DNA of 64,000 nt from Pempheris klunzingeri (Eukaryota > Chordata > Actinopteri > Acropomatiformes > Pempheridae): positions 8,087,477 through 8,151,476 of the forward strand of contig NC_092035.1 of assembly GCF_042242105.1 (NCBI RefSeq), written 5' to 3'. Under the pieces are notes generated by a model that was given only the letters and a program-made list of their open reading frames with translations, did no database searches and was not told where the DNA came from. Below are positions 46,201-58,900 of the stretch, piece after piece. Within the stretch, counting starts at the first letter, position 1; each line of letters starts with the position of its first letter. The translations under genes were made by a program, and so were the position numbers.

Positions 46201-49200
46201 ATAGCAGCATCATAGATTTTCATTTGTCAAATACTTTCCGAACATTCCCATCGAGGACTCGATGCACAACATTATATCTATAAAATGCATTGTGTGGGAT
46301 TGTTTGCAGAAAGTGTACATGGCATGGATCTTATAGTAAATAGCTATATAGTAGACTATAGAGTAGACTCTTAGTCTTGTTATGTACAAAACATGCATGC
46401 CATTTAAGACAAACAGAACATGTTTGAAAGTCATTTATACTTTTAATATGGGATTTACATCTGAATGTTTCTGGTCCAGTAACCAGTAACACACTCCTTC
46501 GGTAGCCTACACCATGACAGTTACACAATAAGGATTATTTCATATTGGTCTGAGGTGTAGCTGTCAGCTCCTTCAGATCAGAATGGTATTAAAACTTGTT
46601 GGGACAAGCACATCCGTTTTGCCGCTCTTACATTTGAGTTGTCATTCAGTCATAAACGATCAACAGATGTCAGTCGTCCTCTCCCAGGAGCCGTAACTAT
46701 ATGTTGAGTGAACGTGCATTATCTTATAAAAGCAGTGGTTAAACGAAATGTCACAGGAAAGATAGCTGGAGGTGTAGGAGATATCAAAACACTAAGTGGT
46801 GGCTCCCACAGTATCATAAAAGAAAAGCTCACTTTTGTTTTGTTCTTCTTCTCATCATGCCACACACCTTTTCCAAAGAAACTCACTCATTAAAATTCAG
46901 TTGTGTGGAATCAAATGAGAAATCCCATGCCCTGCGTTTTTATTTATGCCCTTTAATTGTGCCCATATCTGCTGTATGTGTGCTATTTTAGGCAGGACCA
47001 TCTTTATTCATTTATTCCCATGTGCTCACTGATGTCACCTAATTGCAGGGAAGTTTACACACACCGATGGGTCTTCTTTTGCGAAACCTCTCCAAGCAAA
47101 GTTAATGCACACTTTAAATGCAGCATAGTGAACATATGGACTCATTATTTCAGAATTCCTGCTGTGAGAAAAATCAAGAAAGTGAGACCTAAACTAACTG
47201 TTTTTTTTAAATGCATGTGGATTTGCATCTGTCAACATAGCATAACTGAAAATTCTGTGGTTTTCTGTTTGTATAAGGTATTTATATTGAAATGCAGCAC
47301 CATGCTGTGCTCTAGTTTTCCCTTATATTGTGTATTATGCAACAAAACAAGTCTAAGCTATAAAAATTTAATTCTTTCATGTAAAGGTGCACCTTTAAAA
47401 CTATAAGGTCAGACATCAGCATCAGCTGTTTCTCACCTCCAAACCCACAAAATATTAAAACGACAAATATGATTCTCATAAATTCTCGCTTTGCTTAATC
47501 AGCTCTCCACATGAAGCAAAGGGAGCTGAACCAGATTTACGGAGGTCTATCTTTCAGGGGGAGCATTCTTGAGTGACAGCTCACCTTTCCTCGCTTTCAG
47601 TAATACAGTAGGCAATAAAAACGCACGCCGTCATCCCTGTTGCAGAGTTATGTGATTCAAGTTCCAGCTTTTATGGTTGCAGACAGTCTCATGGGATGTT
47701 AAGACTCCTCTGATCCAGGACTACATAGGAGTTATAGTAAGACTGAGGAGTTATGAGACGCTTCTCTGGTGTTGAAAATGACATGCACCAGGTTTCAATA
47801 AAGGCTGGACTGAATCTGAAGAAGTGCAGTTATAGCCTTTCACATCCGGCTTTGAAAAGACCAAGCAAGGAAACAGACAGTTTGAATGTAGACTTGGAGT
47901 GTATAGAATATTCAAGAAATGCATATTAGGTAGATCTCACCCCTTTTGATGATATCTGAACAACATGAATGAATTCTTCACTAACTTGCTTTTTGTCTGA
48001 CTTGTGGAAATATCTGTTTACAGTAAAACATGCCAAGAGAAAGGCTAACAGATGACTCGACTGGGTGTTTTCACAGGTGAATCTTGGCATGATGCTATTG
48101 CAAGGTTTGTTGCCTGAAGGTTTACATTTATCCAACATTTATTCAAACCTTTCCAGCTCTCAGGATTGTTCCGTGGGCGAGGCCTCAGGAGGCAAAGTTA
48201 AAGAAAACATAAATCAAACATATTTTAAAGCGGTTATATTAGATATTTTTAGAACAACAATGGATTAAATGAGTGTGTGTATTCTGAGTTGTACTGTATG
48301 TACAGTAAGTAATGTAGTGAGAATTGTCACATAACTCTACAGTTCCTCTTGTCTTGATGATGCTTTATAGCTCCTTTCAGCTCATTGTTTTGGTTTTATG
48401 GTCTATAACTTTATTATTTTTATCTCATAGAGCCATTTTTTGTCGCAGCAGGGACCTGTTTTCAGCAGAAAAAGAAAAAATCAAAAACCCACTGTACACT
48501 ATCTGCATCAATAGGCACACAGACTGATTGCAGCTGAAGACCAAATGAATGCTCATCTTTCTCTGTGCTGGATGTGTAAATAAGCGACTCTTTGCAAATT
48601 CCTGAACCCAGATTCACTTTGTGTTCATACCTAATTATTTCTGCCCCCAAGAAGCCAAAAAAATCAGCTATTGCTGGTTTTAATAAAACTGGCATTTTTC
48701 CTGCAAAAACATAAGCCCTTAGAAATTCTCCAAGCAAAACGCCACCCACCTAAGAAAAATCTGACTAGCTAACTTTTTAAAACATATATTATAGCCTACA
48801 TTTAACAATTCAATTATATTTCCTGTAAATTCTACCACCCTGCAAGGTTGGTAGATGCATGCGAAAGTATACTGAATTCTTTTCCTTGAACGCAACACTA
48901 TGTAACTTTTGCTAAGCAACACCACTGTTGACAACAACAGTATAAAAGTGAATATAAAAGTAAAACACAGTGTAAAAGTATCAGTACTCAACTGCAATGC
49001 CTATACCTAAGTTAGCTAACATTGGTTAAGCTACTGGTCAAATCATTATATTGATTTGTGGGATGTGTTTTATTTCTCATGACTTCAGCGTTCCATTTGT
49101 AAGAGGAAGACATATAATCATGCTTTAAGTTGTTAAATTTGTTGCCAATAAGTAGTAGTAGTAGATTTTGTTAGAAACATTAGAATCACCCTCAAAAATG

Positions 49201-49415
49201 TGTAAAATGTGAATTTCCTGTTATTATAACCCCCCTAACTCTCCTGAAATGAAGGGCATGACCATGATGTCCTCAGTGGTAGCTACCACACAGCACACTG
49301 ACAGTTGATAAAACCAGCTATGTTGAAAAAGACAAATCGCTATTATTCTCTGGGGCTTTCCGTCTGCTCCTGTTTTGAATAGCATGGCAAACAAAGTAAA
49401 AATTACGCTACTACA
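43290..49415. other. Intergenic region, no gene seen
   Basis: About 6 kb between atp5f1b and the collagen gene. It holds a decayed common fish repeat (about 43,861-44,130, 'gttactcaagtactgg', 'acagtggtggacacattcc'), a short GTGT run near 44,780 and AT-rich DNA. The longest open frame (46,957-47,406) is Cys/Phe-rich without domain features. Regulatory elements cannot be judged by eye. Confidence 0.5.
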
Positions 49416-49417
49416 AA

Positions 49418-49439
49418 GGGTGGGGTGGGGGTGGGGGGG
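49418..49439 (+). repeat. G-run tract with quadruplex potential
   Basis: Four G-runs of 3, 4, 5 and 7 are separated by single T residues, fitting the G-quadruplex pattern. It lies about 80 bp upstream of a TATA-like element before the collagen gene. Confidence 0.7.
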
Positions 49440-49501
49440 TTGCAGTCACTCCTCAGTCTCTGCCACCACCCCTCCCAACCCCCTGAAAATGGGAGTGAGT
49501 G

Positions 49502-49820
49502 AGCTTAAAAAGGGCTGGACTTCCCTTCATTTATTGCAAGCTTAGAATGGCTCGAATTTGAGTCTCATGAGAGCCAGAATACAGTGTAAACTTTTGGCAA
49601 CACACTGCTGCTGCTGTGACTAGAAGGTGCTCACTGGACCTGCAGACTCTCAGCTAAGAGACAGAGGAGGACACTCAAACTGATGCTCAGGACATGGACC
49701 CAAACTAACTTTGAATGAAGAACCTTTTTTCCCTATTTGCACTTTTTCTGAATATCTACACTGCCAGGAGAGCTTTCTAGAGCTTAGCTGAACTCATTGG
49801 AGACCTAACTCAGCAACATT
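49502..49820 (+). promoter_or_regulatory. Likely promoter and non-coding first exon of the collagen gene
   Basis: An acceptor (ttctcag, ending 49,973) lies 7 bp upstream of the ATG, so the first exon is further 5'. 'cttaaaaag' (about 49,504) is TATA-like, and a good GTGAGT donor occurs at 49,821 after 'cagcaacatt'. The exon start is not determined. Confidence 0.45.
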
Positions 49821-49980
49821 GTGAGTTGTGCATGCCGGATGCCCCAGTGTCAAACATGCATGCTTGTTAAAGCTTGTCCTCTGAGTGCGTGCAGGTTGTT
49901 TGGAGGGTATCAAAATGTGAGGATGTGTCCTTTTTCATTATCTATCTATCTCTGTCTTCTCTTCATTTCTCAGGGAGGTC

Positions 49981-52900
49981 ATGGTCCCCTCACTGCACTT
50001 GCTCCTGTTACTGTGGGGACTTCAAGGTCTTTTGGCACAGGACTATGAAGAAGACTATGAAGAAGAGGTGGTGACCACCAAGAAGAAGAGCAAAATATAT
50101 CCATCCAATTCCATACCACAAAATGCCAAATGTAAGTCTAAAGTCATCTCTTTCAGTCATCTGTGGGGGCTGTTTTTTTTTCCACTGATGCTCTTTCTTT
50201 GAAAAGTGGTGTGGAATTTGTGCAGGTGGCACTTGTTTCGCTTTTTTCATCACCAGAAAAACGGTGCTGCCACAGGTGAAAAAATAGAACATGATACTCA
50301 ACAAGGACATCGCTGGAGGATGCAATCCACTTGGATTGATCATATCTCTTAGGTTTCTCGGAGCCATCCATCTCCTGTGTGACCGTTCAGTGCTCTGTTA
50401 CCCAAATGTTTTATTCGCTGAGAATCCTGTTTCCCCAGGCACATTCTCTCTGTGACATATTTCTGTGAAGATTAATGTGATTTATCCTCAGCCTATATTA
50501 GATCTGTGACCTCCTTCCATTGCTGAAGGTTGGTGCAGCAAGTTGAGTTACTTTTATTTCTTCTTCAAAATTATAGTCACATTCATGAACTTATCATACT
50601 ATCATATAGGCATCAGCCTATAGATCCTAAATAGTCAATAAATCACCTTTACTCCTTCTCAATACTCCATAGATAAAAAGTTCTCCTTGACTCATGACAT
50701 CTATTTGGCTGTGATCACTTGGGTGTTAATATTTGACTGGATACGAAAGTATATATGATGGAGATGTGTGTTGCTGGAAAAACAACCAACCAACTTGGCA
50801 ACAGAAAATACCTTAAACATACATCACGTGCAGTTAACTGGTAGTTTGTTATGCAGCCAAAGCTACTGTCCAATAATGAAAGGCCAAAATGTACTGGCAT
50901 TGCTCGGACTGCTTTGCTGAGAGCTTGATGAGAAGATTGATATCACTCTCATGCCTGTGCACTAAATACGAAGCCACTGCGTGATAGTACCTGGTACCAG
51001 GTACTATTTTGTGACGTCAACAGACTGCAGGCCACTGATTGGCCAGGGAGTGACGTCACTGGGTGAGTCATGAGCGCAACTCAAACCCGCCATTTTTAAC
51101 ACCGACCCAAACGCTCCATGTCCTCGGTTGTGTTTGTGTCGCATACAAATTACGCCGCTGGAGTTTCGGGCCGCCTTGCTATGACGACCCCACCCACTCT
51201 GAGGTGGTAAGCTACTGTAATGGAAACCAACCAAACCGAGTCCAGGCGAGTAGAGCTAAAACTGTGTAATGGAAAAGTGCCATTATTAGTTTATGTTAGC
51301 TTAACATAAAGAGTGGAAACAGGGAGAAACAGCTAGCCTGTCCAAAAGTATAAAACTTCACCTCCAAGCACCTTTAAAGCTCATTAATTTCCATGTTCCT
51401 CTTTTACGTCTTTATTTTGAAAAGTTGTGGTTTTGCAGAGAGTAATAAGTTATGATTATTTCTTGGTTAGCAGCAGTGACTTTGCTGAGTCTTGTCATCA
51501 CCTTGAGGCAACCAGCAGAGACTGCAGGAAGTGTAGGAGTTAAACAAAAGAGACATAAAGTGACAATTAGTGAGCTGTAGAGATGTTACTAAGTAGATTT
51601 CATTTCCTTTAGACAGAGCCAGACTTTCTGTTTCCCCAATCTGTAGTCTAAACTAACCTAACCTGCTGGCTCCAGCTTCATATTTTAACAGTGTCTTCTT
51701 GTATTTCTTTTTGTTGAATTCTTGAATGGATATCTTATCACATAGTTAATAAATGGCTAATTCCTCTTCCATTTCAGCACTCATCGATGAAGATTGCAGT
51801 TTGGAGTTAGCCTTTCTGATCGATAGCTCAGAGAGCGCCAAGGACAACCATGCCCAGGAGAAGCGCTTTGCATCAGACGTGATGGACCGGCTGCAGGGCC
51901 TCCGGCTGCAGACGGGCCGGGGGCTCAGCTCCCGTGCAGCCCTCCTCCAGTACAGCAGCCATGTCATCATAGAGCAGACCTTCAAACAGTGGAGGGGCCC
52001 TGACGACTTTAAGGCCCGAATTTCTCCCATCGTGTACATCGGTCATGGTACCTACACCACCTACGCCATCACCAATCTCACCCGCATTTACCTGGAGGAG
52101 TCGAGTGCCAGCAGCATCAAGGTGGCCATTCTGCTCTATGATGGCATCTCGCACCCCAGGAACCCAGACATATTTTCAGCTGTGGCTGATGCTAAGAACC
52201 AGGGCGTCCGCTTCTTCACCATAGGCATCACACCTGAAGCCAACGAGCCCGCCAATGTAGCTCAGCTGCGGCTCATTGCTAACTCCCCAGCCTCACGCTA
52301 CCTTCACAACCTGCAGGACAGCAGCATTGTGGATAAAGTCATCAAGGAGATTGTGAGTAGAAAAATAAGCCTATTTTGATTTGTGTCAGATTGCATGCAG
52401 AAGTATAAGTGTTAAAAATAGGAACTCAAAGTCAATTCATAGTCATCTTTTTAGTTATGTTTGTTTTTTTACTCTTCATCAAAAGTCAAATTTTATAAGC
52501 AGTAAAACTCACCTTTGTTTAATTCACTACACTCTGGGGTTCTGCAGCCTTACTTGGGGTGTTGTGACCAGCAGCCGGACATGGCTACTGTTAACAGACT
52601 AACTAACTATAGACTAATAACATATTGTCGCATGATGACATGAGTCAGTCTGCTGAGGTGATGCCTCTTCCCTACTTGAGCCGCTGTTAAACTTTATTTC
52701 AGCTTGTGTGATTAGATTCCTTTCAATTAATGGAAGGTTTTCATTAATGTACATTTCAGCAACAGAGACCTCTCTGATTTATAAAAAACATTTTCAAGGA
52801 TGTGCAGATTCCTCAAAGACAACGCTTTGAATCCATTTTCAGTGATCATATAATCATTTAGTCACTTTTCTTGCTCTTACATTCCCAAATGTCTTTGGCA

Positions 52901-55900
52901 CTTTTTGTGAAATTACATGTATGTTTGATAATTACTTATTCCCACGGGGGCAGTTAAGACAGGTGGAAGCTTCATAAGCTATTACACAGACAGCCAAATA
53001 AATCAAATGTTAGTGTCTTACTTCTCCATGCACCCAGTAAGCACTTTCCTGTGCTGTCTTTGACACCACCCACTGCTTTGATTTCTTGGTTTACTGGATC
53101 CCTGATGTACACCTGCTACCTGCTGCCATAGTAACAGGTCTGCAGCCATCACGTAAATCATCACTGTAGGATGAAATTTAATCTTATATTCACATCAGCA
53201 GTTGGCTGAAACAAATGTTTAAAAAAATCTTTTTCAGCCTTAACTACGGCAAAGTTTGTCTCTATTTCCAATAGTTTATCCTGACGTGACTGATTGGGGT
53301 TGCTTTCATAAACTGGCAATGAATTTCCATGAAGATAATTAGAACATGTGCTGCACAGCAACATCCTGCAGACACAACCAGTCTGCTGGCTGAAACATAT
53401 GCTCCACATTAAAACTATTTGTGGGAAAATCGGGTGCAGTAAGAACAGGAACCCAGCAAGATCGTGTATGCACGCTACATCATTCAACCAGTTCCACAAA
53501 CACTACTTCAAACTCAGGCTTAATGTTGATACAGGTGGTACACATCCAAACATGATAAGGGAAAATGGTAGAGAAAGCAAGCGCTGAGACTCCTAGAGCA
53601 TTGAACCTGACAGCCTGCATTCTGCTGGCATGCAAGAACCCAGCAGCAGCCGGTCCACAACCACACTTTCTCATTGCCCTGAATAGGCAGCATCTGTATG
53701 CCATAAGCATGTGCCTTTGTGTCAGCTGAGGAACAATCTTTCATCTTCAGTGCCAGCATCGGACTGCATCGCTCCATCGTCTAAGAATGGACGGACTGTC
53801 TCTGCCGTATTCAGACACCCCTCCCACCCTGCACGGAACCGTCCCCCGGATGCTTAGTGAGGCTATTTTACTGATCAGTGCATGTGGTTTGTGTTTAGTC
53901 TCGGTGGAATTTGGGTTGTTCCCCCGTGTGTACAGAAAGCGGTCAGCTTTGAAGAGTAAAGCAAACCATGGGGTGTAAAAAGGTGGTTCTGGTGTCTGTT
54001 ACAAGGGGAAATGCAGGAGTCCACTCGCAGAATCAGGTGGACGAGGTCGAAGGCCACTTGACAAACTGAATCCAGACCAGCAGTGAACAGGTTTAATTGG
54101 GTGTTTGAGTAGCAGGTGTGGGTGTCTGTGGGTGCTCCAGTGCAATCCTGCTATGGAACTTTCAGACCCAAATCAAAGGCTTCATCAAAGGCTTATTTTG
54201 AACTTGGCTCACTGACTGTTTTCCTCACATCTCTTTCATGAAAATAAGTGTCTGCTGATGGGGCATAATTTAACCATATGGAATAAATGTGACAACATCT
54301 TGACATTCTTGTGTTTCTTGTTTCACAGACAGCGCTGGCGGATGAAGGGGTAAGTCTCCAGACTGCGGTCTTTCCGCACATTTCTTGATTTGTGTGATTT
54401 CATATGGCCCGTCTGAATTTTCTTTTCCTGTGTTTGAAGTGTCCTCTGACCAAGAGTAAGTGTGCATGTGAAAAGGGCGAAAGAGGACCCGGCGGCGCCC
54501 CTGTAAGTATTCTTCCTACCCAGCATTTACTTATGGAGCCCAAAAATGTTCAAGATTAAAGTATTCATCATTCTTCTATTTATATATATCTTATATTTCA
54601 TAATAGCAGAGTTTTATAGGACTTCATTCTAATTTCACTGGAGATTTCAAAATGCAAATTGCACTAGAATTTATTTATTTCATAATGTCTTTTTCACGTG
54701 TTTAATATTGAATATTTTGGGGTTCTACATTGGCCCTCCTCTGCTACATAGAAGAAGATCAAATCTCTCCTCATCAACCACATGTATTTTTCTGCTGCTT
54801 CTAAAAGACAATTACGTCCAAACCGTCTCCTTTTGAAGAGAACGACCCAGCTGACAACAGCACCCTTGATGCTAAAAGGCTACATAATTGTAGGGTTTTG
54901 GGGGAGGTTTAGTAGATTGTGTGGTTTTGCTGTTTCCCTGCAGCAGTGAGAGTAAAGTAAATGCCTTACATTCCTCTTACACTTTATTGAGAACAGGCCT
55001 AAACAGATATTTACATGGGAAATCAGCCTGTCAAATGAACCCAACCACTTGGGATTGTCTGAGGACACGTACTCCGTGGATACAATGTTACATACATTAC
55101 TTTCTTTGCCTGCCAAAGCCATGTCGTGATGTGAACACTCCTTTTATTACACACAGAGGGTCAGCCACAATTAGACGTAGTGGTTTTGCTTTGATATATT
55201 TTCACAGGATGAGAACAGAGTAATTACCCCGTTAAACCTAATGCTCCGAACAAAAGCTGTTTCACATCACGGGCAGCAGGCGCACACTGACAGAAGCAGT
55301 GTGTGCAGACAGAGCCCTACAGACAGACAGATACTTTAAAGATATGGACATGCACACACGCATGCAAACGCGAGAGAAGAGCCAGACAGTTGTTCGGGTG
55401 GGTCCCTCTTGAAGTCCCCTCCTGCTCATCAATTCCCAGACTCGATGCCCTTTGGCCATGATGCACTTCAAACGTGCTGCCTCGGAGAGTCATGGCCTGT
55501 ATAGTTCAACAAGTTGAGTTTTTGAATGCATAATGCAGAACATAAAGCAGCTAATAAGTGGGAAACTTTTCCATCTGCTGTCATTACATGAAAGTAACCC
55601 ATGGACAAACAGCTACAATTCAGATTTACAGCTATGATCATGCTAAAGTATTTCCTGGGGGGCAAAAAAAATCATTGTCAAACTTTAAGGTTATATATGG
55701 AGTTAGAGCCAGAAACCAGTTTACTTTGCTTAGCATAAAAAAACTAGAAATGGGGAAAACAGCTAGCCTGGCTAGTAAACAAATCCATCTACCAACACAT
55801 ATTATATCTTGTTTATTTAATATTAGAAACATGAATATGTTTGTTCCTCCTCTTGCTGAGTTAATCTAACTCTTGGCAAGCAAACAAATGTCACTTTTCT

Positions 55901-58900
55901 TTTAATGTTTGGCACAATTGCAGTTTCTAGTAGTTTTTTTTGTGATCTCCTGTAGAATAAGACTAGATGGGACATTACATTTGTCCTTTCACCATTAGCC
56001 AGGCCGAATACTGAGGTGGAGGTATTAAATGCAATCTACATTCAGCTGTGTAAGGATCACTAAAAAATTATTATGGATTGTTTCTATTCAGTAGATTAAC
56101 AATTCTCTTGACCTGCTCTATATGAAAAGTTTTTTCTTGCCAATGGTGCTTCAGTGACTTTGTCTACAGGGCAAGAAGGGGCGTCCTGGAGAAGATGGAA
56201 TCCCCGGCTTAAAAGGACTGAAGGTGCTGCCCACTCATTTAACTATCAGTTGTTCCTTTTTGTTTCCACCAAACAACAACATAATACAAAGCTACTACCA
56301 TGAGGGTTAAGCTAAAATCAATCTTTGCCTTAGGGTGCGACTGGGCTCAGTGGACTTCCGGGTCGGGAAGGAGCAGAGGTGAGCTGAAGGTCTTAAATCA
56401 AGTTAAGATTAAGTCAAGATTGACAAGTACAGTATAAAAATAATTTGTTTCATTTTCAACATAAATCATTGCTGTAAAAGGAATAGAGACACGTCTTTCT
56501 CGGTGGTCTGTGCGTGGCACTGTTTTGGTTGTTGCCTGTCTCCTCCTGACTTAACAACACTGTTTTGTACACACAGGGAAAAGCTGGATACAAAGGAGAG
56601 AAGGTATTGTATGGATTCCACAGTCGAGCCTCACAATATGCGCCCATGGTTTGTCAAAGTATCGGGTTCCCACACTTGTACAGCAAGAGAGTCTGGAGAA
56701 TCATGTTTTCCAGACCTGATAAAGTGCCTTGAAAGGAAACATACACAGAAAAGTCTGCATTTTGTTATCCTTTTTTCATCTGTGTTTAATGTAAACCCTG
56801 TCTGCAAGTATCTCTAGTTACTTTTCTTTTGCAGGAATTTAATTATGTAAATCCCATGTCATCATAAGTTGTTGCAAACCAACTCCTGGCCAGGATATTA
56901 AAACCCATTATTTCAAGATAGATTGTTTCCTTGGAAATTGCACTGTGTCATAAACTTGATATGGGAAAGCCACAGGGTTTGATGATAAGCCTGAAATTAT
57001 GCAAAATGATGCTGTGCTAAACCTAATTTTCTTCTCTTACAGGGAGAGAGAGGGGAGTGTGGCACACCTGGAATTAAGGGAGACAGAGTATGTTGCTGCT
57101 TAATGTTGTAAAAACAGGAAACCAAGTTCAAGTATAAGTTTCTGTTGCAATTTTATTTTGTCATTGCTTCCGCAATGCAGTCAAGGAAATCTGCCAGAAG
57201 TGATTTTATTCTGAATAAAATATAAATTAGGGACCTTTCTAAAGACATGTAAAGTTATTTCATGGTAGCCACTAATTAAAGTTGGTTCTCCATTTCCTTT
57301 TAAACCTATATTTTAATTCACTATAACATTATTAAATCTGACAACCCATTTAAGATGAACACCTTGATTATGAATTTCAAGCAACTCCTATTCTTTTCTA
57401 GGGCCCTGAAGGTACCATTGGCCAAAGGGGAAATCGTGGACTTCAGGTGAACTCTGCTGTTCATTTTATTAAAAAATCCAATAAACCGTTACTAAGCCTC
57501 ATGGCATCCTTAGTGAATGTTGCTGCAGTTACCCATTCAAACATGGTACATATGCATTTTAAAATCAAGTTATGTCTGATATAGGAGCACTAGCATATTA
57601 GCTTAGTAGTAGTAGACTAATTAGACAGGCATGCTAGTATACTACAGCCCCATGCACACTGCGACAATATGTAGAGAAATCCACAGTGTCACTGGTCATG
57701 CATGATTATGGTTGCTAAGCTATGATTGGACAGCCGCTGATCCTTGATAATGACGGCTACTTTGTAATGCCCAAAGTGTAACCCTCTCACTTATTTATGA
57801 TTCAGGGTTTGCCTGGTCCACCTGGCGATATCGGGCCTGAAGGTGTAATGGGCAGAAAAGTAAGTATTCCTCAGTCTTGATGCATTTGAGATCGCTTTTT
57901 TACATGCTTGGACCAGCCCTCTGAAATCTGAGATGTGTTAAAGTACAAACAGAAACTAAGAAAGTAGTAAATCTAACTTTCTCCTCCCTCTAGTGAACAC
58001 TTCAGTGAATTCACTTTGTACCAAAGACTGGCCTTTTCCTCTCCAAAACCAGATGCATATCTGAAGGACACAGCTTTTTTTGTTGGAGGCTTAAAACTCT
58101 TTTCCAGTCTGGTTTCAGTTATGTCTCTTTCATAGCTGTACGAGAGGGGGGGGGGGGGGGGGGGGTCAATGTCAGAAAATTCATCAGCACAAAGATAATG
58201 AATAACCTTATCACCTGTGGAGCGGCGGAGGTGAAAAATGAAATATGTTACTGTGTGTGGAAGAATAGAAAGTGGGAAACACATGTGATATTATAGTGCT
58301 CCTTCTGTTCCTGAGTGTGTCTCTCATAATAACATTACGGTCATGAAGGTGACATTTAAAACGTGTTTAGATTAGATCATTTTGTCATAGCAATAACATC
58401 ATCACAGATGCTGTAGGCCACAAACTGATCACACCGATTGGCTGACCATACATGTGTGAGTTATGATCCATCACCACTGGAACATTCGAACCCTGCCTTG
58501 AAGTACCTCATCTGTTATTACCTTGTCAGCCTATTTGTCTGTTCCTATATTTTAAGCCCCCTCTCCTGTGTTATAGCTGCCAATTCTTCCATGAGCCCAC
58601 ACTCCCCACTGAGTGCTCCCTCCTTAATTATTTTGGAAGAATGTTCATGCTGATTGTCTGGCTGTCATCCTATATCACCTGAATGGCAGACTAATGTCTG
58701 GCTTTAAACATTGTCCTGACTTGCCTGAAAGGGCAAGGGAGAGGGAAAAAAAGAGCCGGTATGCACCTTCTAACATTTCCACGCCCTCCTCACGCCTCTT
58801 GTATGCCCTCTTGCTGCACACCACGGCTGTGATTTACAGCTCCTGAGTGAATAATTGCATTCTTTACCAATAAAGTGTTGACTGAAGGAATGAGGGGACC

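Noticed and set aside
46957..47406. 149-codon open frame between atp5f1b and the collagen gene
   Set aside because: AT-rich, Cys/Phe-rich, no domain, no start context or splice sites; length is compatible with chance in 6 kb.
51753..51777. Methionine start at 51,753 for the VWA domain
   Set aside because: It lies upstream of the splice acceptor at 51,777. The exon joins in phase to the signal-peptide exon 49,981-50,131.
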